From Methylacidiphilales bacterium (GTDB lineage Bacteria; Verrucomicrobiota; Verrucomicrobiia; Methylacidiphilales; UBA1321), in the NCBI GenBank assembly GCA_021272315.1, contig JAJSLI010000060.1:1-64000 (forward strand): a stretch of 64,000 bases of DNA. Direction: 5' to 3'. This document shows, piece after piece, positions 33,487 through 42,082 of this stretch (positions are counted from its first letter, which is position 1; each line of letters begins with the position of its first letter). Made by a program: the position numbers and the translations under genes. The notes under the pieces are model-generated. The model had not been told where the DNA came from. It was given only the letters and a program-made list of their open reading frames with translations, and made no database searches.

Positions 33487-33515
33487 TTGCCAAGCCAACT
33501 TTATCGTCCTAAAAA
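33487..33515 (+). promoter_or_regulatory. Candidate promoter for outer-membrane protein gene
   Basis: TTGCCA (33487-33492), 17-base spacer, TAAAAA (33510-33515), 36 bases ahead of the ATG at 33552. A short direct repeat, ATTAATCACATTAATCA, lies between this and the ribosome-binding site CAGG. Confidence 0.35.
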
Positions 33516-33551
33516 ACGTCCAGGCATTAATCACATTAATCAGGTAAAAAA

Positions 33552-34379
33552 ATGAATAAGTGTTTTTTAATGGCGGCGGTTCTTTCGACAATAATCGCGT
33601 TCCCAGCCCACGCCTATGCCGACACCGGAACGGATGCCAAAGACATGAAGGAACTGAAAATGACGCCTGAAATCCGTCCCACGGACGCCGGCTTTTACGT
33701 GGCGCTTGATGGGGGATCGAACTTCGCCCAAGTCACCGATACCAAGAAGGTTGTCCAGAGCGATAGCGCTGCCGGTGTTGGCACGGCAACCAGTTACGGC
33801 ACGGGTTCCGGCGGCGTGGGCTGGGTCGGCGGCCTCAAGGTCGGCTACAATTTTGAATCCTACGATCTGGGGAACGGCTTTGGCTTGCAGCCTGCCGTGG
33901 AGGCGGAGGCCTATTATCTTAACTCCTACACCAAGCAAAACTACTCCACCGCAGGGAACTATCCCGCCAACGGTTTCCGGGCCCAGTACAATGATGGCGC
34001 CTTCATGCTCAACGGCCTCGTCCGTCTCAAGACGGGGACGCTCTTCACGCCCTATCTCGGAGCGGGCGTTGGCGGCGAGTATATCACCAACACCTCCGTG
34101 ACCCTCTACGATCCTTCGGCCAACGCAAAATTCCCTCTTTCAGGAGCCGATGATTTCGACTTTGCCGTCCAAGGCATCGCGGGCTTCGATATTGAAGTGG
34201 CCAAGCACTGGGACTTCTTCACCGAATATAAGTTCATCGCGGCCATTGACCCCACCTTGAGCAATAGCGTGAATGTGCATGGCGTTCCTGACGTTGCCAA
34301 CGGCACCTATAGCGCGAAATACGAACCGGGCTACATCGGCCAGCATCTGATCACTGCGGGTTTGAAATATAATTTCTAG
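33552..34379 (+). CDS. Outer-membrane beta-barrel protein (OmpA/porin-like)
   Basis: A 275-residue protein with a signal peptide (CFLMAAVLSTIIAFPAHAYA) and an eight-stranded-barrel texture: alternating aromatic strands such as GFYVALDGGSNFAQV, VGWVGGLKVGYNF, GFGLQPAVEAEAYYLNSY, FTPYLGAGVGGEYI, KHWDFFTEYKFIAAI, ending GQHLITAGLKYNF with the C-terminal Phe recognised by the Bam machinery. Length and the YLGAGVGGEY motif fit the OmpW/OmpA-like small barrels. Function unknown. Confidence 0.85.
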   Translation: MNKCFLMAAVLSTIIAFPAHAYADTGTDAKDMKELKMTPEIRPTDAGFYVALDGGSNFAQVTDTKKVVQSDSAAGVGTATSYGTGSGGVGWVGGLKVGYNFESYDLGNGFGLQPAVEAEAYYLNSYTKQNYSTAGNYPANGFRAQYNDGAFMLNGLVRLKTGTLFTPYLGAGVGGEYITNTSVTLYDPSANAKFPLSGADDFDFAVQGIAGFDIEVAKHWDFFTEYKFIAAIDPTLSNSVNVHGVPDVANGTYSAKYEPGYIGQHLITAGLKYNF

Positions 34380-34409
34380 GCCGTTTATCGTTTGCCGGAC
34401 GGCTTTGGT

Positions 34410-34892
34410 TTAATGATGCCAGCCGTGGCCGCCGCCATGGTAATAGCCGCCATGGTAATAGCCGCCATGGTACCAGCCGCCGCCATAGAATCCGCCGTAA
34501 AAGAAGGGGCCGCCCCAGTAGGGATCATACGCGCCATAATATGGGTAGGGCCCCGGACCCCACCAGCCGCCCTGCGCGGTCTGCAGCATATAATCGACGA
34601 TACTGGGGTCGACGCCCGCCTTCTCCATCTGTTTCACATCGGCCGCGCTCAGGTAGTAGACCGTGCCATGGTCGCGCAGGTAACGGAGAATGATGCCGCT
34701 GTTCACATGGGCGCGGGAAAGCGATTCGATGTCGGAAATGCTCAAGGGGTCGCCATGCACCATTTTGTCGTAGATGGCCGGGGAGACGCCAGCCCGCTCC
34801 ACCCGAGCGTAATCGGCTTGTTGCTGGGCAGTGGGTCCGCAGGCGGCCAAAAAAAGCGGAAGAGCGAGAATCAACAGGCGAAAGGGCTTCAT
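34410..34892 (-). CDS. Lipoprotein with Gly/Tyr/His-rich C-terminal tail
   Basis: A 160-residue protein with a lipobox (LILALPLFLAACGPTAQQ). The middle holds two related helical segments about 35 residues long (RAGVSPAIYDKMVHGDPLSI, KAGVDPSIVDYMLQTAQGG). The last 50 residues are Gly, Tyr, Trp and His-rich (GPFFYGGFYGGGWYHGGYYH and onwards) and come from a 15-base tandem repeat containing GCCATGGTAATA. The His-rich tail might bind metal or associate with the envelope; unproven. Convergent with the barrel gene, 30 bases apart. Confidence 0.85.
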   Translation of the reverse strand: MKPFRLLILALPLFLAACGPTAQQQADYARVERAGVSPAIYDKMVHGDPLSISDIESLSRAHVNSGIILRYLRDHGTVYYLSAADVKQMEKAGVDPSIVDYMLQTAQGGWWGPGPYPYYGAYDPYWGGPFFYGGFYGGGWYHGGYYHGGYYHGGGHGWHH

Positions 34893-35082
34893 GTCTGAAG
34901 TTACATCGGCGCGGCTGTTTTCAAAACGAAATTGTGCTCGCGCTGGTTTGGGACTGGAACAGTCGTTGGACGACCAAGCTGCGGACGGGATTGATCGGGG
35001 ATTTCAGGGTTTCTTACCCACCCATCCTTCTGGAACGAGACCATCAGTGGAAAATGACGTTGGGTCGAGAATGTGGTAATGA

Positions 35083-35097
35083 TTGGAAAATTTCCAA
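35083..35097. promoter_or_regulatory. 15-base palindrome upstream of the beta-propeller gene
   Basis: TTGGAAAATTTCCAA is a perfect inverted repeat (7+1+7) ending 18 bases before the ATG at 35116. It has the size of an operator half-site pair; no regulator gene is adjacent. Confidence 0.35.
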
Positions 35098-35115
35098 CCT
35101 CACTTTTTATTGCCC

Positions 35116-36144
35116 ATGAAAATAAAGCGAATCCTTTCTCTGGCCTGCTGTGCCATTTTATCAACCGTCCATTCACCCGGCGCACCCACCCCGTGGTCCA
35201 TCACCAGCCGCATTCACATCGGCGGCGATGGCGGCTGGGATTATCTGACGATTGACCCTGAAACCAGCCGCCTTTTTGTCAGCCACGCCAAACAAGTCGT
35301 GGTGGTGGACCTGAAGACAAAATCGATCATCGGTTCCATTGCCGCGAACGGAGTTCATGGTATTGCCCTGGCCCCCGACCTACAGCGAGGTTTCATCAGC
35401 AACGGAGCTGACGGTACCGTGACGATTTTTGATCTTACTGCGCTGAAAACTCTCACCACGCTTCCCGCCGGTAAGAATCCGGACGCCATTTGTTACGAAC
35501 CCACCACACATCGCGTCTTTGCCTTTAATGGCGGGAGCGGAACAGCCACGGTAATCGACGCGGCCAAACAAAAGGTCATTGGCGAAATTCCACTCGAAGG
35601 CAAACCCGAATTCGCCGCAGCGGATGGTCACGGTTCAGTCTTTAATGCCCTGGAAGACAAAAGCCAGATTTTGAAAATCAACGCCGACACGTTGACCATT
35701 GATGAACGTTGGAACCTGCCCGAGGGAAGCGATCCCTCGGGAGTAGCCATTGATCCGGAGCATGAACGTCTTTTCATCGGCTGCCGGAACCGAACCCTGG
35801 TTGTCCTCGACGGTTCCTCGGGTAAAGCCATTGCCAGCCTGCCCATCGGCGAAGGCGTGGACGCGTGCGTTTATGACGCTGTGGGCAAACGCGCTTTTGC
35901 TTCGTGCGGCGACGGCACCATGACGGTGGTTCAACAAAGCGACAAGGACGCTTATGTTGTCGCGGAGAAGGTGATCACGGAACCGCGCGCCCGAACCATG
36001 GCCTTTGATTCGAAGACCGGCACTGCCTATCTACCCATAGCCAAGCTTGGCCCAATGCCGCCAGCTACTGCCGAGCAGCCCAAGCCTCGCCCTACAATCC
36101 TGCCTGATACCCTGGAACTTCTCGTGCTCACGGCCAAGCCGTAA
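35116..36144 (+). CDS. Exported YncE/YVTN-family beta-propeller protein
   Basis: About 342 residues with a signal peptide (KIKRILSLACCAILSTVHSPG). Repeated blades of about 42 residues: WDYLTIDPETSRLFVSHAKQVVVVD, GIALAPDLQRGFISNGADGT, GVAIDPEHERLFIGCRNRTLVVL, ACVYDAVGKRAFASCGDGTMTVV. This is the seven-bladed YncE-like propeller, usually periplasmic and of unclear function. I use the ATG at 35116 rather than the TTG at 35083 of the ORF track, because it opens the signal peptide. Confidence 0.88.
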   Translation: MKIKRILSLACCAILSTVHSPGAPTPWSITSRIHIGGDGGWDYLTIDPETSRLFVSHAKQVVVVDLKTKSIIGSIAANGVHGIALAPDLQRGFISNGADGTVTIFDLTALKTLTTLPAGKNPDAICYEPTTHRVFAFNGGSGTATVIDAAKQKVIGEIPLEGKPEFAAADGHGSVFNALEDKSQILKINADTLTIDERWNLPEGSDPSGVAIDPEHERLFIGCRNRTLVVLDGSSGKAIASLPIGEGVDACVYDAVGKRAFASCGDGTMTVVQQSDKDAYVVAEKVITEPRARTMAFDSKTGTAYLPIAKLGPMPPATAEQPKPRPTILPDTLELLVLTAKP

Positions 36145-36294
36145 CAATCTTGGAAGAGACCTTGCTGCTCAAGCTTCGCTATCGTCTCGAAGTAATCAGG
36201 AATCTTTCCCTAGAGTGCTTCCCATGACAATACGAGCCAGTGGATAGCGGCTTCATTGCCTTTTGCCACCCCTCGTGCATCATCAGAGGACACA

Positions 36295-37032
36295 ATGCAG
36301 CCACCATTCGCTCTTACCCTAGACCATGCAGCGGATATAGCTCAGGTAGTAACCGCGATTATAGCTTTTGTCGGCGTTATTGTGACTTTACGGATCGCAA
36401 TTTCGACGATTCGAGAAATGCGACACGATAGGGTGTTGCGTCACAGGCCATATCTAGCGTTCAATCAAGGTGGTTATCGATACACGGTCGCATTTGTGGA
36501 AGCTGGCAAGCGAATACCGGGTGTAAATCCGCGCTACGTCGAAAAGCTTTTTCCATTGCTTCCAGATACTGCCTTATCTGTTCATCTTGTCGACCCACCC
36601 AATAGCGTAGTTGAAGTCGGTCACCTGACCAACTATGGGGTTGGGCCAGCACTGCACACCGAAGTTACCTGGGTTCCACATGAGATTCGGATTGGTGACG
36701 AGAAGTTCAAAATCGACAATGCCAAACTTTCAGAACCTTGCTATTGCCGTGAGCTGAATACAATGCCGTCTTACGTGGCTCATATCTCTCCAGGAGGAAA
36801 TACTTTCTTGACGCGGCTGCCAACTTTCATTGACAAAGACACAGAACGCAAGATCAAAGAAGTACACGGACACCTCCACATTTCGTGCCTTGATATTTTT
36901 CATAACCGTCTGACTAGCTGCCAAGAATTCTCAATTTTCACTTATTACAGAGAGACCCCGCCCAAAGTTCATATTACTTTCGGGAACTTGATTACAGATA
37001 AAGGAATTACCACACAAAAACTGCTACAGTGA
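36295..37032 (+). CDS. Single-span membrane protein of unknown function, atypical composition
   Basis: About 245 residues from the ATG at 36295, which has AGAGGA four bases upstream. One N-terminal membrane helix (AADIAQVVTAIIAFVGVIVTLRIAI) is followed by a charged linker and a beta-rich soluble domain (VVEVGHLTNYGVGPALHTEV, FLTRLPTFIDKDTERKI, SCLDIFHNRLTSCQEFSIFTYY). The NxGxGPA-type stretch resembles domains found in assorted single-span bacterial membrane proteins. It has lower GC and different codon use from its neighbours and lies 29 bases before a tRNA gene, consistent with acquisition at the tRNA. Confidence 0.7.
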   Translation: MQPPFALTLDHAADIAQVVTAIIAFVGVIVTLRIAISTIREMRHDRVLRHRPYLAFNQGGYRYTVAFVEAGKRIPGVNPRYVEKLFPLLPDTALSVHLVDPPNSVVEVGHLTNYGVGPALHTEVTWVPHEIRIGDEKFKIDNAKLSEPCYCRELNTMPSYVAHISPGGNTFLTRLPTFIDKDTERKIKEVHGHLHISCLDIFHNRLTSCQEFSIFTYYRETPPKVHITFGNLITDKGITTQKLLQ

Positions 37033-37035
37033 ATA

Positions 37036-37060
37036 AAAGGGGTAGATAAATCACCTCTTT
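37036..37060 (+). terminator. Weak terminator-like hairpin before tRNA-Leu
   Basis: AAAGGGGT pairs with ACCTCTTT around the loop AGATAAATC, giving an 8-bp stem with one G-T pair and a short T run inside the stem. It directly follows the stop codon of the upstream ORF. Confidence 0.3.
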
Positions 37061-37061
37061 A

Positions 37062-37143
37062 GGGCTTGTGGCGAAATTGGCAGACGCGCCAGATTTAGGT
37101 TCTGGTTCCGCAAGGAGTGGGGGTTCAAGTCCCTCCAAGCCCA
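37062..37143 (+). tRNA. tRNA-Leu (anticodon UAG)
   Basis: The acceptor stem GGGCTTG pairs with CAAGCCC, followed by discriminator A. The anticodon stem CCAGA/TCTGG encloses the loop TTTAGGT with anticodon TAG. A variable arm (GTTCCGCAAGGAGT region) and the T-arm GGGGGTTCAAGTCCCTC are present. 82 bases; CCA is not encoded, so it must be added after transcription. Confidence 0.95.
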
Positions 37144-37201
37144 CTTCCACCGCGAGTCCCCGGCTTGACCCTTCCCCCTGAATTGGTATTCTCTCCGTTC
37201 C

Positions 37202-38491
37202 ATGCCCCGACTGCGCCCGCTTCTTTATTGCCTGCTTGCGATTTCGCTGACCGTGCCCGCCCAAGCCACGCTGACCTGGCGTCCGGGCGAAGGCTGGTCG
37301 GACGACAGCGCCGGGTCCGATACCACGGCGTCCAGTTCGCGCGACCAACTTGAAGTGGCCCACAAGCTGGAAGCCGAGGGACGCCGCGACGACGCGCTCA
37401 AGGCCTACAGGTCGCTGTTGCGCCGATGGCCGCTTTCGTTTTTTGCGCCGGAAGCGCAATTCCGGGTGGGCAAAATCCTCGAGGATGAGGCCGATTTTGC
37501 CGGAGCCTTCAAGGCCTTCCAGAAAATGGTGGAAAAGTATCCCTCGAGCGACTATTTCGAGCAGGCGCTGGGCGAGCAGTACCGGATCGCCAACCTTTAC
37601 CTGGCGGGCGAGCCGCAGCGCATCTGGAAAATCCCGGTGGGTCCGTCGATGGACCGGACGGTGGAAATGTACCAGCGGATTATCAAGAACGCGCCCTTCG
37701 GCACCTACGCCCCGCAGTGCCAGTTCAAGATCGGCCTGGCCGACGAACAGGAGCGCAAGTACACCGACGCGGTCGACGCCTATCAGCTCGTGATCGACAA
37801 TTACCCGACCAATTCGGTCGCGGCCGACGCTCAGTACCAGATCGGCTACGCCTGGATGCACGCCTCCATCGCGGGCGACTACGACCTGGGCGCGGCGAGG
37901 AAGGCGGTAGAAGCCTTCCAGGATTTCCTCGTCCGCTATCCGGACAGCGACAAAGCCGTGCAGGCGCAGGAAAACATCCAAAAACTCGGCCTGCGCCAGA
38001 CCCAGGGCGCCTTTGCCATAGCCAAGTTTTATGAAGCATCGCACCCGCCCCAGCCACGCGCGGCATTCATCTATTACAATGAAGTGATCCGCGAGGACCC
38101 GAACGGCGCGGAAGCGCAGGTGGCCAAGAAGCGGATTCAGGCGCTCAAACCGGTCCTCGATGCGCTGCCGGGCGGCGTGGGGCCCGATGGGACGCCGCTG
38201 GTGGCCCAGCAGCAAACCGTGGCGAGCGGACCGAACGCGCCCCTGCCGACGTCCGATTCGAACCCCGGTACGCCTTCGCCCAATGCGGGGCCGCCCGATA
38301 CCACACCGGGAGCAGGCACGCTGCCGACTGATCCGAACGCGCCCGTGACGAGTTCCTCGCCAGGCGCCACCGCAGTCGGCGCCGCCCCCGCGACACCGGT
38401 GCCCTCCGACAATGGCGGCACGCCCGCCAATTCATCGACCAACGCGGCCCCGGTCACCACGCCGCCCGACCATACCCCGCTGCCTCAATGA
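37202..38491 (+). CDS. BamD/YbgF-like TPR protein with Pro/Ser-rich tail
   Basis: A 429-residue protein with a signal peptide (LLYCLLAISLTVPAQATL). From about residue 50 it has TPR units of the outer-membrane assembly lipoprotein (BamD) or YbgF type: AHKLEAEGRRDDALKAYRSLLRRWP, AQFRVGKILEDEADFAGAFKAFQKMVEKYP, AQYQIGYAWMHA, VEAFQDFLVRYPDSDKA. There is no lipobox cysteine, unlike classical BamD. The last 100 residues are Pro/Ala/Thr/Ser-rich and disordered. The stop overlaps the lptE start (ATGA), so both are translated together, linking it to outer-membrane assembly. Confidence 0.88.
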   Translation: MPRLRPLLYCLLAISLTVPAQATLTWRPGEGWSDDSAGSDTTASSSRDQLEVAHKLEAEGRRDDALKAYRSLLRRWPLSFFAPEAQFRVGKILEDEADFAGAFKAFQKMVEKYPSSDYFEQALGEQYRIANLYLAGEPQRIWKIPVGPSMDRTVEMYQRIIKNAPFGTYAPQCQFKIGLADEQERKYTDAVDAYQLVIDNYPTNSVAADAQYQIGYAWMHASIAGDYDLGAARKAVEAFQDFLVRYPDSDKAVQAQENIQKLGLRQTQGAFAIAKFYEASHPPQPRAAFIYYNEVIREDPNGAEAQVAKKRIQALKPVLDALPGGVGPDGTPLVAQQQTVASGPNAPLPTSDSNPGTPSPNAGPPDTTPGAGTLPTDPNAPVTSSSPGATAVGAAPATPVPSDNGGTPANSSTNAAPVTTPPDHTPLPQ

Positions 38492-39018
38492 AACGAGGGG
38501 CGGCTTACAAGCGCGGGACCCTCCTGGTTCTGCTGGTGGCGCTGGCCTGCAGCGGTTGCGCCGGCTATCGGGTGGGCAACGTCTCCGGGCGAAACGTCCA
38601 GGGCGTACGCAGCGTTTACGTGCCGGTGGTCAGAAACACCAGCCTGCAGCCCGATCTCCAAGTCACGGTCACAAACGCGATCATCCGCCGCTTCAACGAC
38701 GACGGCACCCTGGAGGTAAACCAGGATCCCAATGCCGACTCAGAACTTGATGTGACGATCACCGACGTACACAACACCGCCGTTGCCAGCAGCACGACCG
38801 ATCTCTATGTGACCGCGCAGTACCAGGTGACCATCACGGGGATCGCGACCTTCGTGAATCGCAAACTGGGCCGCAAGATTTTCGAAAACGTGACCGTGAC
38901 CGGCAGTACGAATTTTTTCACCCAAGCCGACATCCAGGAAGGCGAGCGGCAGGCGCTCCCCCTTGCGGCGCAGGACCTGGCGCAAAACGCGGTCAAACTG
39001 GTGACCGAGGGCTGGTAG
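38488..39018 (+). CDS. lptE: LPS-assembly lipoprotein LptE
   Basis: Outer-membrane lipoprotein that plugs the LptD barrel and helps deliver LPS to the surface. 176 residues: lipobox LVALACSGCAGYRVG, then SVYVPVVRNTSLQPDLQVTVTNAIIRRFNDDGTLEV and ELDVTITDV, and a C-terminal helix RQALPLAAQDLAQNAVKLVTEGW, all typical of LptE. The ATG overlaps the previous stop codon by 4 bases. lptD is not in the window. Confidence 0.93.
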   Translation: MKRGAAYKRGTLLVLLVALACSGCAGYRVGNVSGRNVQGVRSVYVPVVRNTSLQPDLQVTVTNAIIRRFNDDGTLEVNQDPNADSELDVTITDVHNTAVASSTTDLYVTAQYQVTITGIATFVNRKLGRKIFENVTVTGSTNFFTQADIQEGERQALPLAAQDLAQNAVKLVTEGW

Positions 39019-39100
39019 AAGCCGCCGACCGTGCGCAAATCTTTGCGTCACGCCGACAAACCCATTTGCCAAACGTCCTCAAGACGGGTATGAGATTGTG

Positions 39101-39634
39101 ATGGCAGCGGCAAAAAGGGCGCGGAAAAGGACTGGTCCCATCATCACCATCGAGCCTGAGGAATTGGCGCGGGAATTTCCCGGGTGCAAAAATGTTTCCT
39201 ACGCCGCGGGCGCAACGATTTTCAAGGAAGATTCCAAGGCGGAGAGTTGCTACCTCATCACCCAGGGCAAAGTGCAGATTCTCAAGAAAACGCACCGGAG
39301 CGGAAACGCCCTGCTGGCCGAGGTTAAAGCCGGCGAATTTCTTGGCGAAATGGCCATGCTTTCCGGTGAAAAGCGAAGCGCGAGCGCCGTGGCTCTGACC
39401 CGGGTGAAGGCCATCGTGGTCCAATTCGACGAGTTTGAAACGCTGTTGAAACAGCAGCATCCCTTTGCCGGACGCCTCTCGCTTCATCTATCGAGCCTGC
39501 TGGCAACCCGCTGCCACCGCCTGCTGCGTCTCATCGCCCGCCAGCCCGAAATTGTGCCGCTGGGCGGGAAAAAAGCGCCCCCGATTGATGTTCGAGCCGT
39601 CCTCAACCGCGTCTATACTCTCTGGGCCGTTTGA
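39101..39634 (+). CDS. Cyclic nucleotide-binding (CRP-like) domain protein
   Basis: 177 residues with one cNMP-binding beta-roll: YAAGATIFKEDSKAESCYLITQGKVQI, LAEVKAGEFLGEMAMLSGEKRSASAVAL (phosphate-binding cassette GEFLGEMAML...RSASA), then VVQFDEFETLL. There is no helix-turn-helix, so it is not a CRP-type regulator but a small sensor or adaptor. An Arg in KRSASA fits phosphate binding. Its 3' end overlaps the ORF of the following glycosyltransferase. Confidence 0.85.
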   Translation: MAAAKRARKRTGPIITIEPEELAREFPGCKNVSYAAGATIFKEDSKAESCYLITQGKVQILKKTHRSGNALLAEVKAGEFLGEMAMLSGEKRSASAVALTRVKAIVVQFDEFETLLKQQHPFAGRLSLHLSSLLATRCHRLLRLIARQPEIVPLGGKKAPPIDVRAVLNRVYTLWAV

Positions 39635-40403
39635 TCGGCCCGCGGTATTCGCATCCGGACCTGAAACTCCCGGCGCGAAGTCTTTGGCCCTTGTGCTCAT
39701 CCCTGCCCGCAACGAAGCGGCTTCCATCGGCGGGGTGGTGCGCGGATGCCGCCGTGCCGGCTTCGCCGTCCGCGTCATGGACGACGCCAGCAACGACGAC
39801 ACGGCGCTCCTTGCCGGGCGGGCGGGTGCGGAAGTCGTGACCCTGGCCGGGCCGCACCACGGGAAGACAGCGGCGCTTCGCCACGCCATGGCCCGGCTCC
39901 CGAAAGAGACGGAGTGGCTTTTCTTCCTCGACGGGGACGGTCAGCACGATCCGTGCGATCTCGAACGCTTCTGGGAAATGCGGCACCGGGCCGATCTCGT
40001 CGTCGGCAACCGCCTGCCCGATGCGGCGCGCATGCCGCGGCTGCGGCGCTGGGCCAATCACGCCATGTCGGCCCTGCTGCGACGCAGCGGCCTGGTCGAC
40101 AGCCAGTGCGGCTACCGCCTGGTGCGGCGCTCCTGGCTCGGCTCGTGGCAGCCTTCGGGACGGCACTTTCAATTCGAGACGGAAATGGCGCTTTTGGCGG
40201 CAAACCGCCGTTGCCGCGCGCTCAACCTGCCCATCCCAGCCACCTATGGCCACGAAAAATCGAAGATCGTTCCCTGGCGGGACGCGTTGAATTTTGCGCG
40301 CTGCCTGCTGCTCAACCGCCCAGCAGCCCAAGAACGGCAACGAAACGGGCAAGGACTGTTGGAGTTTCTCTCCAAAGCGATATTCTTTTCAGGCGAAACA
40401 TAA
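39588..40403 (+). CDS. Family 2 glycosyltransferase (dolichyl-phosphate-mannose synthase-like)
   Basis: About 270 residues with a GT-A fold: ALVLIPARNEAASIGGVVRG, VRVMDDASNDDTALLAGRAGAEV, GKTAALRHAM, FFLDGDGQHDP (the DxD/QH motif that binds nucleotide sugar and metal), VVGNRLPDA and SQCGYRLVRR. No membrane helices, so it is a cytoplasmic or peripheral enzyme, probably transferring a sugar to a polyprenyl phosphate carrier or lipid. The start is unsure: ATG 39588 overlaps the previous gene by 46 bases; TTG 39684 or GTG 39693 would begin right at the first beta strand. Confidence 0.85.
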   Translation: MFEPSSTASILSGPFDRPAVFASGPETPGAKSLALVLIPARNEAASIGGVVRGCRRAGFAVRVMDDASNDDTALLAGRAGAEVVTLAGPHHGKTAALRHAMARLPKETEWLFFLDGDGQHDPCDLERFWEMRHRADLVVGNRLPDAARMPRLRRWANHAMSALLRRSGLVDSQCGYRLVRRSWLGSWQPSGRHFQFETEMALLAANRRCRALNLPIPATYGHEKSKIVPWRDALNFARCLLLNRPAAQERQRNGQGLLEFLSKAIFFSGET

Positions 40404-40467
40404 CTGCCGTCCGCCAGGACCGCTTTCCACTGGCCAGAGCGGATGACGCGTGGCATGATTTTTTCAA

Positions 40468-41556
40468 ATGGACGCACCGTATGAGCTTAGCGGCTTGCTG
40501 ACCTTAGTTGTTGAGCGCCAAGCTTCCGATTTGCACCTCCACTTCGGTACACCGCCGCTGTTGCGCATCCACGGGGAAATCACCCCGTTCTACGGTCCGC
40601 CTCTCGACGCCGATACCTGCCATAACCTCGTTTTCAGCGGCCTGACCGAAACGCAGCGGGCCCGTTTGCAGCAGGACCTGGAACTCGATTTCGTCCTCGA
40701 TGTTCACGAGCTCGGACGCTTCCGGTGCAATGCCCATTACTCGCGCGGCTGCGTCGAGGGGGTTTACCGCCATATCCCCCGCGTCGTGCCCGATCTTCAG
40801 ACCCTGGGGCACCGGCCCATCGTTACGGAGCTATGCCGGCGCACCGAGGGGCTGATCCTGTTGACGGGCCACTCCGGGGCGGGCAAGACGACGACCATGG
40901 CCTCGATGGTCGAATGCATCGGCCAATCCCGCTCGGCCGTGATCATCACCATCGAAGACCCGATCGAATACAATTTTGACAACGCGCTTGGCATCGTCAA
41001 ACAACGCGAAGTCGGCACCGATACAAAATCGTTTGCGGGAGGCCTGCGGCAGACTTCCCGGCAGGACCCCGATGTGATCGTCATCGGCGAAATGCGCGAC
41101 ACCGAGACGATGCAGGCGGCGCTCATCGCCGCCGAGACGGGCCACCTCGTCATCGGCACGCTCCACACCATCGACGCCGCCAAGACGGTCGACCGCATCG
41201 TCAACGCTTTCCCAGGCGAGCAGCAGAACCAGGTCACCACACAACTGGGCAACACTCTTCTGGCGATAATCTCCCAGCGACTACTGCCTCGCGCCGACGG
41301 CCAGGGCCGCGTGCTGGCCGTCGAGACGGTGATCGTCAACGCCGCCGTCCGCGCCTGCATCCGGGACCACAAGCCGCACTTGATCATCGGCCAGATCGAG
41401 ATTGGAGGCCATGAGGGCATGAATACGCTCGACGAGAGCCTCGCCCAACTGACCGAGAAAGGCCTGATCACCTACGAGGAAGCGATCATGAATGCGCGCG
41501 ACCCGGACCGCATTCCCAAGCCGGAGGTGAAGAAAAAGAAGGGCCTTTTCGGTTAG
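40468..41556 (+). CDS. pilT: Type IV pilus retraction ATPase PilT
   Basis: Hexameric ATPase that disassembles the type IV pilus to drive twitching. 362 residues: N-terminal ASDLHLHFGTPPLLRIHGEI, Walker A TGHSGAGKTTTMASMV, Asp box IITIEDPIEY, Walker B VIVIGEMRDTETM, His box ETGHLVIGTLHTIDAAKTVDRIV, and C-terminal AVRACIRDHKPHLI corresponding to PilT's AIRNLIRE motif. The tail KKKKGLFG is basic. No other pil gene is in the window, so the pilus assembly genes lie elsewhere. Confidence 0.95.
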   Translation: MDAPYELSGLLTLVVERQASDLHLHFGTPPLLRIHGEITPFYGPPLDADTCHNLVFSGLTETQRARLQQDLELDFVLDVHELGRFRCNAHYSRGCVEGVYRHIPRVVPDLQTLGHRPIVTELCRRTEGLILLTGHSGAGKTTTMASMVECIGQSRSAVIITIEDPIEYNFDNALGIVKQREVGTDTKSFAGGLRQTSRQDPDVIVIGEMRDTETMQAALIAAETGHLVIGTLHTIDAAKTVDRIVNAFPGEQQNQVTTQLGNTLLAIISQRLLPRADGQGRVLAVETVIVNAAVRACIRDHKPHLIIGQIEIGGHEGMNTLDESLAQLTEKGLITYEEAIMNARDPDRIPKPEVKKKKGLFG

Positions 41557-41586
41557 GGTGTGCTTTCACACCCCAGGCATGCCTCC

Positions 41587-41949
41587 ATGAACGCCGGGAC
41601 GGTGACGACGCTCCTGCAGACGGCGGTCAATTCGCTCGGCCAGCCGATCGAGTATCCGCGCGGCGGCACGCCCGAGGTCACCGCGTTCCTGGTTGAGATG
41701 GCGCCGGGCGAGGAGACCGGCTGGCACCAGCACCCGGTGCCGCTGCTCGGCTACATTCTCGAGGGACAGATCACGGTCCACCAGGCCGGTGGCGAAAAGC
41801 GGACGGTGTACGCGGGCGGGGTGTCGCTTGAAAGCGTTGGTGTGCTCCACAACGGCGTCAACGACGGACCGGTCCCGGTGAAGATGATTGTCTTCGCCGC
41901 CGGGCTCAAGGACGTGCCGATTACTATTGAGAAAAGAGATCGGCCTTGA
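41587..41949 (+). CDS. Small cupin-domain protein
   Basis: About 120 residues with one cupin barrel: PGEETGWHQHPVPLLGYILEGQITV (motif 1 with GxHxHxxxxxxYxxEGxxxV) and GVSLESVGVLHNGVNDGP (motif 2). The two His and Glu suggest a bound metal. The function of such stand-alone cupins is varied and cannot be fixed. The ATG at 41587 is preferred over the GTG at 41560. Confidence 0.85.
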   Translation: MNAGTVTTLLQTAVNSLGQPIEYPRGGTPEVTAFLVEMAPGEETGWHQHPVPLLGYILEGQITVHQAGGEKRTVYAGGVSLESVGVLHNGVNDGPVPVKMIVFAAGLKDVPITIEKRDRP

Positions 41950-41980
41950 ACTCGTTCCCTATTCCCCTCTCCTTTTGAAA

Positions 41981-42018
41981 GTCCGGCGCGGCATCGCGCG
42001 TTAGTCGGACGACTTTTT
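41981..42018 (+). terminator. Probable intrinsic terminator after the cupin gene
   Basis: GTCCG...CGGAC forms an outer stem around the inner GCGCG-GCAT-CGCGC hairpin, followed by GACTTTTT. It lies 31 bases downstream of the cupin stop and 64 before dnaE. Confidence 0.5.
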
Positions 42019-42082
42019 ACGAAAAAAACGGGATAGCGCAGGTTCTTCTCGCCGCTCGCCGATTCGGCATTAAATTAGGAGC

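Noticed and set aside
33355-33591. 78-residue minus-strand ORF in front of the outer-membrane protein gene
   Set aside because: It spans the likely promoter and ribosome-binding site of the barrel gene and has no domain character.
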